From the NCBI RefSeq assembly GCF_001913705.1, contig NZ_MKQD01000034.1:62001-126000 (forward strand): 64,000 bases of DNA, written 5' to 3'. Origin of the DNA: Thalassotalea sp. PP2-459. GTDB lineage: Bacteria; Pseudomonadota; Gammaproteobacteria; Enterobacterales; Alteromonadaceae. The translations under genes and the position numbers were made by a program. Position 1 is the first letter of the stretch. Each line of letters opens with the position of its first letter. The notes under the pieces were generated by a model. The model had not been told where the DNA came from and did not search any database. It saw nothing but the letters and a program-made list of their open reading frames with translations. This document shows, piece after piece, positions 63,370 to 64,000 of the stretch.

Positions 63370-64000
63370 TTATAACTTCCAGTGCAATGTTAAGCTAAAG
63401 TCAGTTGGCGAACCGTAAAAGGCTTGATCCGTTCGAACAGAGCTCAGGTATTTCTCATTCGTTATATTATCGAGATTGAGACTTAAAGATATTTGATCGT
63501 TGAAATCGTATTGAACATAGCCTCCGAACAATGCATAACTGTCTTGATTAACTCTTCCATAACTTGTGTCATAATACACTTCACTTTGCCAACGAAGCGA
63601 TATTCCAGCATTGAGTTTTTCTTGCCATTTAGGTGAATAATCTGCAAGTAGCTTTAAGGTTTTACGTGGAATAAAGGTACGCGCTTCATCACCGTTTTCA
63701 TCATCCATTGTCAAGAATGTATAACCACCTTGTACTGACCACTCCTGTGAAATATTACCGGTGACTTCTAGTTCAAAGCCATTAGAGTCAACGGTGACGC
63801 CTCGATATAATGAATAATTAAAGTCATCCGAATAATCATCGTCATCAATACCGTCGCCATCGCCAAACTCAATGAAGTCATATAGATTTTCTTGTTCAGT
63901 TTTAAATGCTGCAACACTAACGAGCAAGTTGTCTTCAAAGCGTTTCTTGATACCTATTTCATAACCACGTCCTTCAGCTGAGCCAAGTGGTTCAAGTGCT
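63370..64000 (-). CDS. TonB-dependent siderophore receptor, C-terminal part (cut by window edge)
   Basis: The frame is open to the right edge, so the gene starts beyond 64000; about 210 C-terminal residues are visible. The segment EGRGYEIGIKKRFEDNLLVSV, then AAFKTEQENLYDF, is the repeated strand pattern of FhuE/FpvA-type outer-membrane barrels. The tail NLDNITNEKYLSSVRTDQAF and YGSPTDFSLTLHWKL is typical of siderophore receptors. First visible gene of a minus-strand operon with two small membrane proteins and the PepSY protein. Likely iron-regulated, though the promoter lies outside. Confidence 0.9.
   Translation of the reverse strand, partial: ALEPLGSAEGRGYEIGIKKRFEDNLLVSVAAFKTEQENLYDFIEFGDGDGIDDDDYSDDFNYSLYRGVTVDSNGFELEVTGNISQEWSVQGGYTFLTMDDENGDEARTFIPRKTLKLLADYSPKWQEKLNAGISLRWQSEVYYDTSYGRVNQDSYALFGGYVQYDFNDQISLSLNLDNITNEKYLSSVRTDQAFYGSPTDFSLTLHWKL

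Overview
The window is chromosomal DNA from an AT-rich gammaproteobacterium. It looks like a marine Alteromonadales member, probably Colwelliaceae (Colwellia/Thalassotalea-like). That placement is an inference from protein character and gene order: spoT-trmH-recG, ubiE-ubiJ-ubiB, ubiC-ubiA, Kdo-type LPS genes with kdkA, a kbl-tdh-glpE-glpG run, an aa3-type cox cluster, and an nfuA/comF/bioH neighbourhood. Nearly all of it is ordinary core genome, densely packed on both strands. I saw no rRNA, tRNA, CRISPR array, prophage or integrated island. One short MITE-like element lies near the right end.

Layout. 0.1-5.5 kb: stringent response and nucleic-acid maintenance (spoT, a RidA protein, trmH, recG). 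5.6-6.7 kb: an acyltransferase-3 membrane protein. 6.8-9.8 kb: ubiquinone operon ubiE-ubiJ-ubiB. 9.8-13.6 kb: a PhoD-like phosphatase converging on a secreted DUF885 peptidase. 13.7-16.9 kb: a small membrane-anchored protein, an ATP-grasp enzyme, mutM, a lipoprotein and coaD. 17-21 kb: a TetR regulator and LPS-core genes (kdkA, a heptosyltransferase, waaA). 21-26 kb: an exported hydrolase, an Lrp-type regulator divergent from kbl-tdh, then glpE and glpG. 26-30.5 kb: a FliL-like protein, ubiC-ubiA and plsB. 30.5-35.1 kb: a CadC-like membrane regulator divergent from a secreted NTF2-like protein and an esterase. 35.2 kb: lexA with two SOS boxes.

36.3-45.1 kb is a full aa3-type cytochrome c oxidase locus. 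It holds structural subunits (coxB, ctaD, coxC), Cox11, SURF1, a degenerate Sco-like protein, haem A synthesis (ctaA, cyoE) and a true Sco protein. CoxB carries two tandem, duplicated c-haem domains. 45.2-52.8 kb: a polysaccharide deacetylase, a MATE transporter, nfuA, an M14 peptidase, comF and bioH. 52.9-54.6 kb: a tiny flagellar-axial-like protein, a SprA-related putative metalloprotease and a small membrane-anchored protein. 54.7-57.8 kb: ccoG, srkA and dsbA (active site CKHC). 57.8-60.6 kb: a propeller-TM-SHOCT protein and an SSB-like protein with two OB-fold-like halves. 61.1-64.0 kb: a siderophore-uptake operon on the minus strand (TonB receptor cut by the window edge, two small membrane proteins, a PepSY protein).

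I found no convincing wholly new system. The best leads are the mini axial protein with its SprA neighbour, the degenerate Sco-like protein, the SHOCT-tailed propeller, the tandem-OB protein, the CKHC DsbA, and several candidate operators (palindromes beside the Lrp and CadC-like regulators, an FNR-like site before coxB).
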